Part shown: positions 8,711-19,018 of the stretch, in pieces
Layout: each line of letters begins with the position of its first letter
Position numbering within the stretch: position 1 is the first letter of the stretch
Source of the DNA: Siccirubricoccus deserti
GTDB taxonomy: Bacteria; Pseudomonadota; Alphaproteobacteria; Acetobacterales; Acetobacteraceae
Direction of reading: 5' to 3'
NCBI RefSeq assembly: GCF_014283215.1
Contig: NZ_JACOMF010000021.1
Location: 19,201-83,200, forward strand
Length of the DNA: 64,000 bases
The notes under the pieces: model-generated
Databases searched by the model: none
Told to the model about the DNA's origin: nothing
What the model saw: the letters and a program-made list of their open reading frames with translations, nothing else
Position numbers and translations under genes: made by a program

Positions 8711-9865
8711 TCAGGCCTCGAAGCGTGCGCCGTCGCAGAAGCAGTCGGGTTGCATGGCGATGGGGGTGGGGTCCGCTGCCAGGTGCCATGCGACGTCATG
8801 GGCGCCTTCGGCTTTATGATCGGAGCGGGGCACCGGCAGGCCCAGCTCACGGGCGGCCCGCGCATAAAGCTCGGGGCGATAGGCGCGCATCGCCCGCTCC
8901 ACCGCGTCCGCGGGCAAGCTGCGCCAGCGCGCCATTTGGGTTGCGAGCCAGCGCGCATGCGACCGCCAGGGGAAGGCCGTGGCATGTGCGGCGAAGACCG
9001 AGCGATCCACCTCGCCGCCCTGGCCACCGGGCAGGGATGCGGCCACGAGATCGGTTGGCACTCCAATCCAGCCGGGCTCGGACAACAGGGTAGCCAGAGA
9101 CTCCGCACCAGCAGGGTCGTCGCAGGCAATGCCGGCTCGGAGCAGCGCCCGCATCACGGCCTGCAGCGCCGAGGGATGGCGGTTGGCCCAGTCGGCCCGA
9201 ACCGCCAGGCACTTTTCCGGATGGTTGCGCCAGATCTCGGAGGACAGCACCGCTGCTCGCCCGGCTCCCATCCGCGCCGCCACGGCGCCCCAGGGCGCGC
9301 CAGCGCAGAATCCATCGATGTGGCCGGCGGCCAAGGCCTTCGGCATCTCTGCCGGCGGCATGACCGTGATGTCCACAGCTTCCTCCGGGGGAATGCGGCT
9401 GGCCGCGAGCCAGTAGCGCAGCAGCAGATCATGGGTGGACCAGGCGTGCACCACCGCCAGGCGTGGCCGGAGCCGGCCATGCTCCAGGAGGTGGCGCAGA
9501 CGCCGCCCCGCCTCCAGCGCGGGCGGCCGGACGCCGCCTTCCAGTACCGCCCTGGCCGGTTCCTCCGCCAGCACGACCGAGTTGCCGTTCAGGCTGAGCG
9601 ACATCGGCACCACCAGCCGGGTCGCCGCGGGACGCAGCCCAAGTTCCATCGCAAGCGCCAGCGGTGGCAGCATCACCGCCCCGTCCAGCAATCCGTAAGC
9701 GAGCTTATCCGCCACATTGGCCCAGGAGGGCTCGACCGAGAGCGCAACTTCTACGCCCTCTTCGGCGAACAGGCCGTGCGTGGCTGCGAATGCGACCGGT
9801 GCGGCATCTGTCAGGCGGAGCAGGCCAATACGCATCGGTGCCTGTCGTCCGTTCCGCTCAGCCAT
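8711..9865 (-). CDS. nasS: NasS, cytoplasmic nitrate/nitrite sensor (NrtA-like)
   Basis: A 385-residue protein of the NrtA/CmpA nitrate-binding family ('MRIGLLRLTDAAPVAFAATHG', 'GLFAEEGVEV', 'LAYGLLDGAVMLPPLALAMELGL', 'GFCAGAPWGAVAA'). It has no signal peptide and no linked ABC permease or ATPase, which points to the sensor NasS rather than a periplasmic transport protein. The start ATG at 9865 overlaps the nasT end by 8 bases. In known NasST systems NasS holds NasT inactive until nitrate or nitrite binds; here that is inferred from the pairing and the leader hairpins. Confidence 0.9.
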   Translation of the reverse strand: MAERNGRQAPMRIGLLRLTDAAPVAFAATHGLFAEEGVEVALSVEPSWANVADKLAYGLLDGAVMLPPLALAMELGLRPAATRLVVPMSLSLNGNSVVLAEEPARAVLEGGVRPPALEAGRRLRHLLEHGRLRPRLAVVHAWSTHDLLLRYWLAASRIPPEEAVDITVMPPAEMPKALAAGHIDGFCAGAPWGAVAARMGAGRAAVLSSEIWRNHPEKCLAVRADWANRHPSALQAVMRALLRAGIACDDPAGAESLATLLSEPGWIGVPTDLVAASLPGGQGGEVDRSVFAAHATAFPWRSHARWLATQMARWRSLPADAVERAMRAYRPELYARAARELGLPVPRSDHKAEGAHDVAWHLAADPTPIAMQPDCFCDGARFEA

Positions 9866-10445
9866 TCTCGGGAGACTCCTTCTCTCCGGCCATCCGGAGC
9901 ACGTCGGCGGCAATGTCAACGACGCGCTGGCTGCGCTCCATCGCCTGGCGTCGGAGCCAGCGATGCGCCTCCGGCTCGCTCATCCGCCGCTGCCTGATCA
10001 GGAGAGCTTTTGCCCGATCCAGGAGCATCCGCTCGCGCAGGCTGGTCCGGGTCTGTTGCAGTTCCGCCTCGACCTGCCGGTAGCGGCGGAACATCGCCAC
10101 CGCGGCGCGTACGATTGGCTTCACATCCGGCAGCGCCGCCCCGACCACCGTGTAGGAGGAGACACCAGCCTCGATCGCGGCCTCCATGAAGGCAGGATCG
10201 TCGCCATCCACAAACATCACGACCGGGCGCGGGTCGTGATGCGTCACCTGCCGGATATCGTCGAGGTAGTCCCGATCAGGGCGCGCCATGTCGACGATGA
10301 CGACGTCGGGCGCCTCGCGTGCGACTGCCGCGGGCAAGGGCTCGCCTGGCCGGGGCCGAACTGTCACGGTGACGCCGGCCGAGGCAAGGTGTGCCTCGAC
10401 GATGCGCGCCCGCTCAGGCTCGGCATCAACCAGGAGAACTTTCAA
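9858..10445 (-). CDS. nasT: NasT, ANTAR-domain antitermination regulator
   Basis: About 195 residues: an atypical receiver-like domain ('VLLVDAEPERARIVEAHL', 'PDVVIVDMARPDRD', 'VVMFVDGDD'), a linking coiled segment ('MFRRYRQVEAELQQTRTSL'), then an ANTAR RNA-binding helix bundle ('LLDRAKALLIRQRRMSEPEAHRWLRRQAMERSQRVVDIA'). I chose the TTG at 10445, giving MKVLLVDAEP like relatives; a GTG at 10463 is the alternative. Much longer in-frame starts up to 10973 run through the decayed hsdR patch and are rejected. Expected to bind the leader hairpins ahead of narK. Confidence 0.9.
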   Translation of the reverse strand: MKVLLVDAEPERARIVEAHLASAGVTVTVRPRPGEPLPAAVAREAPDVVIVDMARPDRDYLDDIRQVTHHDPRPVVMFVDGDDPAFMEAAIEAGVSSYTVVGAALPDVKPIVRAAVAMFRRYRQVEAELQQTRTSLRERMLLDRAKALLIRQRRMSEPEAHRWLRRQAMERSQRVVDIAADVLRMAGEKESPENG

Positions 10446-10590
10446 TTCCGGAAGCCATGCCACATGTCCGGCAGAGCTTTTGCAAGGCCCATGCCAAGGC
10501 GCGCTCGTCACCCTGGCCGAGCCGCGGTCGTGGCGATTCGGGTGCGGTGCCGGACGCCGGAACGCATGTTGGCCGACGACGCTGTGCCGA

Positions 10591-10763
10591 CCGGAACAGA
10601 TCATTGGGGTATTGCGGCAGGCCGAAATGGAACTGGCGCAGGGCCGGACGATGGGTGAGGTCCACCATGGGCTTGGGGGTAGCGGAGGCGAGCTTCTACC
10701 GCTGGCGGTCCGAATGTGGCGGCCTGAAGGTCGACCAAGCTCGTTGCATGAAGGATGCGGGGC
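10591..10763 (+). pseudogene. IS3-family orfA transposase remnant
   Basis: Two adjacent frames together read PEQIIGVLRQAEMELAQG, then VAEASFYRWRSECGGLKVDQ. This matches the helix-turn-helix OrfA of IS3-type elements (EQIIGxLREAE...YYRWRxEYGGLxxDQ). A one-base shift near 10678 breaks the frame, there is no start codon, and no OrfB follows. No terminal repeats were seen. It is a decayed scrap. Confidence 0.75.
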
Positions 10764-10814
10764 AGTGTCCCGAACGAGCGTGAGAACACGCGGCGAAGCG
10801 GATGGTCGCCGGAC

Positions 10815-11020
10815 CTGGTGTCCTTCGCCGATGAGGGCGATTGGGATGTTCGGCTTGACCGGGAGTGGATAGTCGGCGCGCTTCGCCTGCCCATGGCTGA
10901 CCGACCTGCCGCGGATGATGATGCGACCCTTGTTGAAGGGACCTCCTCGCGGATCTGCAGCATTTCGTCCCAACCGGCAGCCGGCAGCGCCGGTGTGATG
11001 AAATGGGTGCTTTGGCCGAT
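10815..11020 (-). pseudogene. Type I restriction HsdR N-terminal remnant
   Basis: On the minus strand, one frame reads HFITPALPAAGWDEMLQIREEV and, after a one-base shift near 10950, the next frame reads NKGRIIIRGRSVSHGQAKRADY then KPNIPIALI. This follows the N-terminal nuclease domain of HsdR closely (FITPALxxAGWDExxQIRE...GRIIVRGKxxxRGxAKRADYxLxxKPNIPIAVIEAK). The EAK active-site stretch is replaced by GEG and the frame runs into unrelated sequence. No hsdM or hsdS is nearby. Clearly non-functional. Confidence 0.78.
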
Positions 11021-11127
11021 GGAGCCGGGGCCGGCCAGCAGACGGCTGGGTGAGGGCGCAGGATCACCCGATATTGCTGCTGCCAGCCCCAGACCCCTAA
11101 CGCCCGGAGGGCCTGGACTGGCCTGGG

Positions 11128-11627
11128 TCAGAGCGTCGCTGCTGCCCGCGCCGCCTGATCATAGTAGCCGGACAGGGTGCGCAGCAGCGCTGCGAGATCG
11201 GACAAGGTTGCTTCCCCTGGCCCCTTGCCGCGCACCGACGGCGCCAGCAGCGCCTCCCGCACCTCGGCGTAGCCGGTGCAGAGCGCAGCGCCGGCGGTGG
11301 TGGTCGCCACCAACTTCTCCTTCCCCGGCTGGTCTTCACCAGCCCGGCACCTTCCAGCTTGCGGATGGCGTAAGTGACGATGTGCGTGTCCTCGATCGCC
11401 AGCGCCAACAGGATCTCCGCCAGCCGCTTCGGCCGGGCGCGGTGGTGCACGGTGCGCAGGACCAGCACTTCCGTTGGCGACAGGCCAGGGACGCCCGCCG
11501 CCGCGACACAGACCATCATCCAGCGGTGGAAGGCATGGCCGGCCAGAATCAGCCCGTACTCCACCTCCGACAATGCGGGAGAGGCGCCGGCGGCGAGAGG
11601 GGCGGAGGAGACGACAGGCTGCGCCAT
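11128..11627 (-). pseudogene. MarR-like winged-helix regulator, frameshifted
   Basis: From ATG 11627 the frame encodes a MarR/COG5631-like regulator ('LSPTEVLVLRTVHHRARPKRLAEILLAL', 'TYAIRKLEGAGLVKTSRG'). The reading then moves to another frame that continues 'EKLVATTTAG' through 'LLRTLSGYYDQAARAAATL' to the stop at 11128. The break lies in a run of four C (plus strand) at 11323-11326, where five would restore one frame. It is divergent from the oxoprolinase gene and was probably its regulator. A sequencing error in the homopolymer is the main alternative to a real mutation. Confidence 0.75.
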
Positions 11628-11831
11628 GGGCTTACGTCGATGAAATGCCAATAAATCGTCAAGGATGGCCTGCTGGCGGACTTGCGCCGCAGGCGCCGCT
11701 TCGCCATCACGGCCAGTGCGGATTACGGAGGGCGTGAACGCGCCGGAGCGTCGATCCGCCCTGCAAGCAGAATGCCTGCAGCGGATCGGCGTTCGGATCC
11801 GAACGCATCCACTGTAGGCGGAGGGGCTTCG

Positions 11832-14800
11832 ATGGACGCGGGCTGGCAGTTCTGGATCGATCGCGGCGGCACCTTCACCGACATCGTCGCCCGCGACCCC
11901 GCCGGGCGGCTGTCCACCGCCAAGCTGCTGTCGGAGAACCCCGGCCGCTACCGCGACGCCGCTGTCGCCGGCATCCGCCAGATCCTTGGCCTTGCGCCGG
12001 ATGCGCCGATCCCGCCCGGCACCATCGATGCGGTGAAGATGGGCACCACCGTCGCCACCAACGCACTGCTGGAGCGCAAGGGCGGACGGGTGCTGCTGCT
12101 GGTCAACCAGGGCTTCGCCGACATGCTGCGCATCGGCAACCAGGCCCGGCCACGCCTGTTCGACCTGCACGTGACCCTGCCCGACCTGCTGCATGAGCAG
12201 GTTGCCGAGATCGGCGGCCGCATGGCACTGGACGGCACGGAGCTGTCCCCGCTGGATGAGGCGGCCGCCCGCGCTGCGCTTGCCGCTGCCTACGCCGACG
12301 GCATCCGCGCCGTCGCCGTGGTGCTGATGCATGCCTGGGCGCATCCGGCACATGAGTTGCGGCTCGGCGCCCTGGCGCGGGAGGCCGGTTTCACCCAGGT
12401 CAGCCTCAGCCACCAGGCCTCGCCGCTGCCGCGCATCGTGCCGCGCGGCGACACCACCGTGGTGGACGCCTATCTCTCGCCGATCCTCAGGCGCTATGTG
12501 GAGCAGGTGGCGGGAGAGCTGAATCCTGCACCAGCGGCCGGTGAGAAGCCCGTCAGGCTGTACTTCATGCAGTCGAACGGCGGCCTTGCCGAGGCCGGCA
12601 GCTTCCAGGGCAAGGACGCCATCCTGTCCGGCCCCGCCGGCGGCATCGTCGGCGCCGCGCGCACCGCGGGCATGGCCGGCTTCGACCGCATCATCGGCTT
12701 CGACATGGGCGGGACCTCCACCGATGTCGCGCTCTACGCCGGCGAGTTCGAGCGGGCCTTCGAGACCCAGGTGGCCGGGGTGCGGATGCGGGCGCCGATG
12801 ATGGCGATCAACACCGTGGCCGCCGGCGGCGGCTCCATCCTGCATTTCGACGGGGCGCGCTACCGGGTCGGCCCCGACAGCGCCGGCGCGGTGCCGGGCC
12901 CGGCCTGCTATCGCCGCGGCGGGCCGCTGACCGTCACCGATGCCAATGTGATGGTCGGCAAGATCCAGCCGAAGCACTTCCCTAGCCTGTTCGGCCCGGG
13001 CGGCGACCAGCCGCTGGACGCCGAGATCGTGCAGGAGAAATTCGCCGCCCTGGCTGACGAGATCGAAGCCGCGACGGGCACGCGGCAGGACCCGCGCGTG
13101 GTGGCGGAAGGCTTCCTCCGCGTCGCCGTCGCCAACATGGCGAACGCCATCAAGCAGGTTTCGATCCAGAAGGGCCATGATGTCACCCGCACCGCCTTGC
13201 AGTGCTTCGGCGGCGCCGGCGGGCAGCATGCCTGCCTCGTCGCCGATGCGCTGGGGATGGAAACGGTGTTCATCCATCCCTTCGCCGGCGTGCTCTCGGC
13301 CTATGGCATGGGCCTCGCCGACCAGACGGTGATCCGGGAGGGCGCGGTGGAAGCGCCCTTCGCGCCCGAAGGCATGGCGGCCCTCACCGCCCGGCTCGAC
13401 GCGCTGGTCGCCGAAGGGCGGGCCGAGCTGCTGAAGCAGGGCGCCCCGGCGGGCCGCATCGCCGGCACCCGCCGGCTGCACCTGCGCTACGCCGGCACCG
13501 ACAGCTTCCTGCCCGTCGCCTTCGGCCCGCATGCCGAGGTGGTGGAGACCTTCACCACTGCCCATCGCCAACGCTTCGGCTTCGCCACACCTGAACGCCC
13601 GATCATCGTCGAGGCCTGCATCGCCGAGGTCACCGCCGCCGGCGAGGCGGTGGCGGAAGCGCAGCTGCCCGCCCGCCCCGCCGGCGAAGGCCCGGCGCCG
13701 ATCGACCAGGTCGCACTCTTCACCGAGGCCGCCGCGCACCAGGCCCCGGTGTTCGACCGCGAGGCGCTGCTGGCCGGCGACCGCCTGCCCGGCCCGGCGC
13801 TGATCCGTGAAGCCAATGCCACCACGGTGGTCGAGCCCGGCTGGACCGCCGAGGTGACGCCGCTGAACCACCTGATCCTGCGCCGCACGCAGCCCCGCGC
13901 CGCCGCCCGGGTCGCCGACACCGGCCGCCCCGACCCGGTGATGCTGGAGCTGTTCAACAACCTGTTCATGAGCATCGCCGAGCAGACCGGCGCGGTGCTG
14001 CAGAACACCTCGCTCAGCGTCAACATCAAGGAACGCCTGGACTTCTCCTGCGCCATCTTCGATGCGGCCGGCGGGCTGGTGGCCAATGCGCCGCATGTCC
14101 CGGTGCATCTCGGCGCCATGGGGGAGAGCGTGCGCACCGTCATCCGGCTGCGCGGCGCGACGCTCCGCCCCGGCGACGTCGTCGCGCTGAACAACCCCTA
14201 TAACGGTGGAACCCATCTGCCGGATGTCACCGTCATCACCCCGGTCTTCGACGCCGCCGGGGCGGAGATCCTGTTCTTCCTCGGCAGCCGCGGTCACCAC
14301 GCCGATATCGGCGGCCTCACCCCCGGCTCCACCCCGCCGACCTCCCGCACCCTGGAGGAGGAAGGCGTCGTCATCGACAATTTCCTGCTGGTCGAGCAGG
14401 GCCGCTTCCGGGAAGCCGAGTTCCGCGCCCTGCTGGCCTCGGCGAAATATCCCGCCCGCAGCCCGGACGTGAATCTCGCCGACATCAAGGCGCAGATCGC
14501 CGCCAATGAGAAGGGCGTGCAGGAGCTGCGGCGGGCGGTGCGCGACTTCGGCCTCGATACCGTCCGCGCCTACATGCGCCACGTCATGGACAATGCCGAG
14601 GAAAGCGTCCGCCGGGTGCTGGACCGGTTGCAGGATGGCGCCTTCGCCACCACCATCGACGATGGCACGCCGCTCCAGGTCGCGGTCCGGGTGGACCGTG
14701 CCAACCGCCGCGCCACCATCGATTTCACCGGCACCGGGCCGCAGCGGCCGACCAATTTCAACGCCCCCGCGGCGGTCTGCCGCGCTGTGGTGCTCTACTG

Positions 14801-15479
14801 CTTCCGCGCCCTGGTGGGGGAGGAGATCCCGCTCAACGATGGCTGCCTCAAGCCGCTGGAGATCGTGGTGCCGGAAGGCACCTTCCTCAGCCCGCGCGGC
14901 GGCGGGCCAGGCGGCGGCGCTGCGGTGGTGGCCGGCAATACCGAGGTCAGCCAGATGACCTGCAACGCCCTGCTGGCGGCGCTCGGCGCCTGTGCCTCCG
15001 CCCAGGCGACGATGAACAACGTCATCTTCGGCGATGCGACCTACCAGTATTACGAGACGGTCTGCGGCGGCGTCGGCGCCGGCCCGGGCTTCGACGGCTG
15101 GGGCCCGGTGCAAACGCATATGACCAACACCCGGATGACTGACCCGGAGATCCTGGAATTGCGCTATCCGGTCCGGCTGGAGGAATTCTCGATCCGCCGC
15201 GGCTCGGGCGGCGCCGGGCAATGGCGCGGCGGCGATGGCGCGCGCCGGCGCATCCGCTTCCTGAGGCCGATGCAGGCCATCGTCGTCGCTTCCCGCCGCA
15301 ATGTCGCGCCGCATGGGCTGATGGGCGGCGCCGATGGCGCCCCCGGCCGGCAATGGGTGGAGCGGGTGGACGGCAGGGTGGAGCCGATCCCCGGCAATGC
15401 CGGCAGCGCCGCACTCGAAGTGGGGGATGTGCTGGGGGTGGAAACGCCGGGCGGCGGCGGCTGGGGTACGCCGGCGTGA
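11832..15479 (+). CDS. Hydantoinase A/B fused 5-oxoprolinase-type protein
   Basis: A 1215-residue ATP-dependent hydantoinase/oxoprolinase. The first ~680 residues are the HyuA-like part ('[14 protein letters not shown]', '[18 protein letters not shown]', '[16 protein letters not shown]'). From about residue 700 the HyuB-like part follows ('[26 protein letters not shown]', '[16 protein letters not shown]', '[10 protein letters not shown]', and the late '[13 protein letters not shown]'). The start ATG at 11832 follows a clear GGAGGGG; upstream codons in the frame lack homology. Substrate is uncertain: 5-oxoproline, hydantoins or related lactams. It faces the broken MarR-like gene. Confidence 0.92.
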   Translation: MDAGWQFWIDRGGTFTDIVARDPAGRLSTAKLLSENPGRYRDAAVAGIRQILGLAPDAPIPPGTIDAVKMGTTVATNALLERKGGRVLLLVNQGFADMLRIGNQARPRLFDLHVTLPDLLHEQVAEIGGRMALDGTELSPLDEAAARAALAAAYADGIRAVAVVLMHAWAHPAHELRLGALAREAGFTQVSLSHQASPLPRIVPRGDTTVVDAYLSPILRRYVEQVAGELNPAPAAGEKPVRLYFMQSNGGLAEAGSFQGKDAILSGPAGGIVGAARTAGMAGFDRIIGFDMGGTSTDVALYAGEFERAFETQVAGVRMRAPMMAINTVAAGGGSILHFDGARYRVGPDSAGAVPGPACYRRGGPLTVTDANVMVGKIQPKHFPSLFGPGGDQPLDAEIVQEKFAALADEIEAATGTRQDPRVVAEGFLRVAVANMANAIKQVSIQKGHDVTRTALQCFGGAGGQHACLVADALGMETVFIHPFAGVLSAYGMGLADQTVIREGAVEAPFAPEGMAALTARLDALVAEGRAELLKQGAPAGRIAGTRRLHLRYAGTDSFLPVAFGPHAEVVETFTTAHRQRFGFATPERPIIVEACIAEVTAAGEAVAEAQLPARPAGEGPAPIDQVALFTEAAAHQAPVFDREALLAGDRLPGPALIREANATTVVEPGWTAEVTPLNHLILRRTQPRAAARVADTGRPDPVMLELFNNLFMSIAEQTGAVLQNTSLSVNIKERLDFSCAIFDAAGGLVANAPHVPVHLGAMGESVRTVIRLRGATLRPGDVVALNNPYNGGTHLPDVTVITPVFDAAGAEILFFLGSRGHHADIGGLTPGSTPPTSRTLEEEGVVIDNFLLVEQGRFREAEFRALLASAKYPARSPDVNLADIKAQIAANEKGVQELRRAVRDFGLDTVRAYMRHVMDNAEESVRRVLDRLQDGAFATTIDDGTPLQVAVRVDRANRRATIDFTGTGPQRPTNFNAPAAVCRAVVLYCFRALVGEEIPLNDGCLKPLEIVVPEGTFLSPRGGGPGGGAAVVAGNTEVSQMTCNALLAALGACASAQATMNNVIFGDATYQYYETVCGGVGAGPGFDGWGPVQTHMTNTRMTDPEILELRYPVRLEEFSIRRGSGGAGQWRGGDGARRRIRFLRPMQAIVVASRRNVAPHGLMGGADGAPGRQWVERVDGRVEPIPGNAGSAALEVGDVLGVETPGGGGWGTPA

Positions 15480-15534
15480 GGCCATTGGCGATCATGCCGG
15501 CGGCCACACCCGGCCCGGCCCCGCGCCGCGGCTG

Positions 15535-18399
15535 ATGCGCCGTGTCGCCGTCCTGCTGCTCGCCCTGCTGGTGCTGCTGGGCGCCGGGCTGTGGTTCGGG
15601 CCGCGACTGCTCGACTGGGACGTCTGGCACGACCGGCTGACCGAGATCGCCTCCGCCCGGCTCGGCCGGCGGGTGGCGCTGGATGGGCCCATCACCCTGG
15701 TGCTGCTGCCCCAGCCACGGCTGGAGGCCACGCGCATCGCCATCGGCCCGGATGCCGATGGCCTCACCATCACTGCCCGCAGCATGCGGCTCCGGCTCGA
15801 CCTGCCGGCGCTGCTTGGCGGCCGGTTGGAGCCGCGCGAGCTGGCGCTGGTCGGCGGCGAAATCAGCCTGCCCTGGCCGCCCACCGAACTGCCGAGCTTC
15901 CGCCCGCCGCCCTGGCTCACCACGCTGGACGCCAGGCTGGAGGATTGCCGGCTGACCGTCGGCGGGCTGCAACTGGAGGGGCTGAATGCCCGCCTCACCA
16001 CCGGCGGGCTGGCGGAGGCGCTGGTCGCCGAGGGCCGCTTCGCCTGGCGCGGCCTCGCCGTGCGCTTCTCCGGCGACCTCGGCCGCGCCGGCTTCGACGG
16101 CATCGCCCCGCTCGACCTCAGCATGGCGGTCGCCGGCACCACCCTGACCGCGCGCGGGGTGCTTGCCCCCGGCGGCGGCTTCGTGGGGCGGGTGGAGGCG
16201 ACCGGCACCGACCTCTCCACCCTGGTGCCGGCCCCGCCGCTGGCCTTCCGCGCCACCGGAAGGCTGACCGCGGCGGCGGATCTGCTGGCGGCGGATGATC
16301 TGACCCTCGATCTCGGCGGCCAGCCGGCCCGCGGCGCGGTGACCCTGCGGCTGGCCCCGGCGCCGCGGCTCGACATCGCGCTCGCCGCCGGCCGGCTCGA
16401 CCTCGATGCCTGGATCGCCGCGCTGCGCCCGGCCAGCAGCCAGAGCCTGCCGGTCAGCATCGACCTCTCGGCCGAGGCGACCAGCTTCGGCCCGGTGCCG
16501 CTGCGGCGGCTGCGCGGTGCGGCCTTCCTGGAAGGCGAGCGAATGACGCTCTCCGACGTCTCCGCCGTGCTGCCGGGCGATACAGAGATCGAGCTGACCG
16601 GCGCGACCGCGCGGTCGCGGCTGGAACTCGCCATCCGCTTCGCCGGGACGAACCTGCGGGAGACGCTGGCGTCCTTCGGCCTGCCGCTCGGCGGCACCGA
16701 CCCAGCCCGGTTGCGCCAGGCGGAGGGGCGGTTCCGCCTGGCCTTGCAGGAGAATGAGGCGACGATCTCCGATCTCGTCGCCAGCATCGATGGCGCCCGG
16801 CTGTCCGGCGCCGGGGTGGTGCGCCAGGGGGTGCGGCCGGCGATCGGCGTCGGCATCACCCTGGACCGGCTGGACCTCGGCGGGCTGGTGCCGGAGTTGC
16901 CCGATGCCGCGGGCCTCGGTGCCTGGCTGGGCGGCTTCGACCTCAACCTGCGGCTGGCCGCCGAACGGCTGCGCTGGCGGGGCCTGGCGGCGGAGCGCGG
17001 CACCTTGGATGCGACGCTGGAGAACGGCAGGGTGGCGCTGCGGCGGCTGGCGCTGCGCTTCGGCGAGGTCGACATCGCCGCCTCCGGCGCGGCGCAGCTC
17101 GGCCCGACGCCGCGTTTCCCGGATGTGAGCATCGAGCTGAGCGGAGCAAGCGGCGCGGCGCTGGCGCCGCTGCTGCCGTCCGGTCTCGCGGCGCTGGCGC
17201 CGCTGGCCTCGCAGCAGGTGGCGTTGCGGCTGACCGGCGGCGGCGTGCCGGATGCGGTGGCGTTGAAGGCTGAGGGCGACCTGGGCGCGCTGCGGCTGGA
17301 AGCGGCGGCGACGCTGAATGCGGTGGCGCGGCGCGGCACCGGCACGCTGACCCTGCGTCACCCCGGTGCGCCGCGGCTGCTGGCCCGGCTCGGTGCCGGG
17401 CCGGTGGAATGGCTGGGTGAAGGATCCTTTGCCATCATCGCCAATCTATCCGGCCAGGCGAATGCCCAGGGCACCAGCCTGACCGCCGAGCATCTGGATG
17501 TGGTTGCCGGTGGGCTGCGCGCGCGCGGGCAGCTCACCCTGGCGACCGGCGGGGCGCGGCCGAAGCTGACCGGGCGCATCGCCGCCGAGCTGCTGCCGCT
17601 GCCCTGGCACGGCCTCGGCGCTACGGAGCCGCTCGGGTTTGAACAACTGGCCGGCTTCGATGCGGAGCTGGCGGTGGAGGCGGCACGCATCCTGCCGCAG
17701 GGCGAACCGGCCAGCGGCGCGGTGCTGGAGGCGGCCAGCGCCACCTTGCGGCTGGCCGAGGGCAGGTTGCAGCTCGAAGGCGTCCAGGCCCGGCTCGGCA
17801 GTGGCAGCCTGCGCGGCGGCCTGACGCTGGAGGCCACCGCCAGCCCGCCACGGCTCGGCATCGAGGCGAGCATCGCCGATGCGGCGCTGACCGGCCCGCT
17901 GTTCGGCCTGCCCTTCGACCTCGGTGCCGGGCGGCTGGAGGCGACCACCCGCTTCGCCGCCTCCGGCCACAGCCTGGCGGCACTGGCGGCGACCGCGGAA
18001 GGCACGCTGGAATTCGCCGTCCGTGACGGCGTGTTGATCGGGCTCGACCTCGGCGCGGTGCAGGCGGCGGCGGCGCTGCCTGAGCTTGGTGCGGTCGAGG
18101 CGGCCTTGCAGGGCGCGCTCGGCGGCGGCGCCAGCGCCTTCGAGCGGCTGGAGGTGGCGGGGCCGGTGGCGGAAGGCCGATTGCGGCTGGAGACGGCGCG
18201 GCTGGCTTCGGAGCGTGGCGGCGAGGCAACGACGGCGACCGGCGAGATCGGCCTCGCCCGCGGCACCCTGGACCTGCTGCTGCTGGCCCGGCCGGTGGCG
18301 GAGGCGCCAGGGATCGGGCTGCGGCTGACCGGCCCGGCGACGGCGCCGCGCCGGTTGCCGGAGCTGGCGCCCTTCCTGCGCTGGAAGGCGGAGCGGTAG
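15535..18399 (+). CDS. AsmA-family protein
   Basis: 954 residues with one N-terminal membrane helix ('VAVLLLALLVLLGAGLWFG'), then 'RLGRRVALDGPITLVLLPQPRLEATRIAIG', the N-terminal AsmA signature. The C-terminal third has the AsmA-2 type 'GTLEFAVRDGVLIGLDL'. Members are inner-membrane anchored periplasmic proteins linked to outer-membrane lipid and protein homeostasis, now thought of as bridge-like lipid carriers. It follows the oxoprolinase by 55 bases; no functional link is evident. Start ATG 15535 is the one that gives a proper signal anchor. Confidence 0.88.
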   Translation: MRRVAVLLLALLVLLGAGLWFGPRLLDWDVWHDRLTEIASARLGRRVALDGPITLVLLPQPRLEATRIAIGPDADGLTITARSMRLRLDLPALLGGRLEPRELALVGGEISLPWPPTELPSFRPPPWLTTLDARLEDCRLTVGGLQLEGLNARLTTGGLAEALVAEGRFAWRGLAVRFSGDLGRAGFDGIAPLDLSMAVAGTTLTARGVLAPGGGFVGRVEATGTDLSTLVPAPPLAFRATGRLTAAADLLAADDLTLDLGGQPARGAVTLRLAPAPRLDIALAAGRLDLDAWIAALRPASSQSLPVSIDLSAEATSFGPVPLRRLRGAAFLEGERMTLSDVSAVLPGDTEIELTGATARSRLELAIRFAGTNLRETLASFGLPLGGTDPARLRQAEGRFRLALQENEATISDLVASIDGARLSGAGVVRQGVRPAIGVGITLDRLDLGGLVPELPDAAGLGAWLGGFDLNLRLAAERLRWRGLAAERGTLDATLENGRVALRRLALRFGEVDIAASGAAQLGPTPRFPDVSIELSGASGAALAPLLPSGLAALAPLASQQVALRLTGGGVPDAVALKAEGDLGALRLEAAATLNAVARRGTGTLTLRHPGAPRLLARLGAGPVEWLGEGSFAIIANLSGQANAQGTSLTAEHLDVVAGGLRARGQLTLATGGARPKLTGRIAAELLPLPWHGLGATEPLGFEQLAGFDAELAVEAARILPQGEPASGAVLEAASATLRLAEGRLQLEGVQARLGSGSLRGGLTLEATASPPRLGIEASIADAALTGPLFGLPFDLGAGRLEATTRFAASGHSLAALAATAEGTLEFAVRDGVLIGLDLGAVQAAAALPELGAVEAALQGALGGGASAFERLEVAGPVAEGRLRLETARLASERGGEATTATGEIGLARGTLDLLLLARPVAEAPGIGLRLTGPATAPRRLPELAPFLRWKAER

Positions 18400-18673
18400 G
18401 CTGAAGCGGGCAGGGTGGGCGGTGATGGCTGGGGAAGGCACTGGCTACTCCAGACCCCATCCGTCAGGCCGGGACCCGGCCTGGGCCGGTGGGAATCCGC
18501 GGCCCGCTGCGGAACGGACTTGTCCGCAATCGACTCCGGCCACCCATCCGCTTGAACCGCCCACAACTGCCGGCGCGACCGCCCCGCTCATCCTCGCCGG
18601 CCAGGCTCCCTCTCGCCCTGCCTGCACGGCGGCGCCACACTGGCGCCGGCTCAACCACCCACCGGGGATCATC
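18400..18673. other. Non-coding gap between asmA and the interrupted M20 gene
   Basis: No convincing gene. It should contain the native promoter of the M20 peptidase gene, now driving only the 93-codon stump. Confidence 0.4.
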
Positions 18674-18955
18674 ATGGCATCACGGGAAGGCGCGCTGACG
18701 CGCGCCGCGGCATTCTTCGACGAGGGCAGCTTCAGGGCATTGCTCACCGATCTGGTGGCGATCCCCTCCACCGCGCAGGAGCCGGGCTTCGAGCCGGAGC
18801 TGGACCGCTACCTGCGGCAGGCGATCACCCCCTGGCTCGACCGGCTCGGCTTCGCCTCGGCCATCCACCCCAACCCGCTGGATGGCTTCGGCCCGATCCT
18901 GACCGCTGCCCGCATCGAGGATCCGGCGCTGCCCACCGTGCTGCTCTACGGGTAA
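18674..18955 (+). pseudogene. M20 peptidase, native 5' stump cut off by element insertion
   Basis: Encodes 93 residues of an M20 metallopeptidase N-terminus ending ...LLYG, directly followed by an in-frame TAA at 18953. The Zn-binding GHGD stretch that should come next is found at 25,278, after the inserted element. It aligns without gaps to the first 93 residues of the intact gene at 25,000, with 58 identical positions. Codon use is typical host. This is the original 5' end, displaced by site-specific insertion. Confidence 0.9.
18947..18951. other. attL crossover of the inserted element
   Basis: The pentamer TACGG occurs here and at 25,273-25,277, in each case within the Leu-Leu-Tyr-Gly codons. 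To the left is host peptidase sequence, to the right element sequence. The true attachment site of a large serine recombinase is longer (tens of bases); only this core is shared. Confidence 0.7.
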
Positions 18956-19018
18956 GGATGTGGCATTTAGAGAGCATATTCGGTAAGAGGGGCGCGCCGA
19001 CAGCACGGAACCCCCCAG

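Noticed and set aside
10446..10973. Longer NasT with an N-terminal extension
   Set aside because: The extra residues come from the decayed hsdR patch and unrelated sequence; NasT homologues begin at the receiver domain.
11097..15485. Open frame of 1462 codons antisense to the oxoprolinase
   Set aside because: It is a high-GC shadow with low-complexity His/Gly/Arg composition. Only its final part (11,128-11,627) corresponds to a real, frameshifted regulator.
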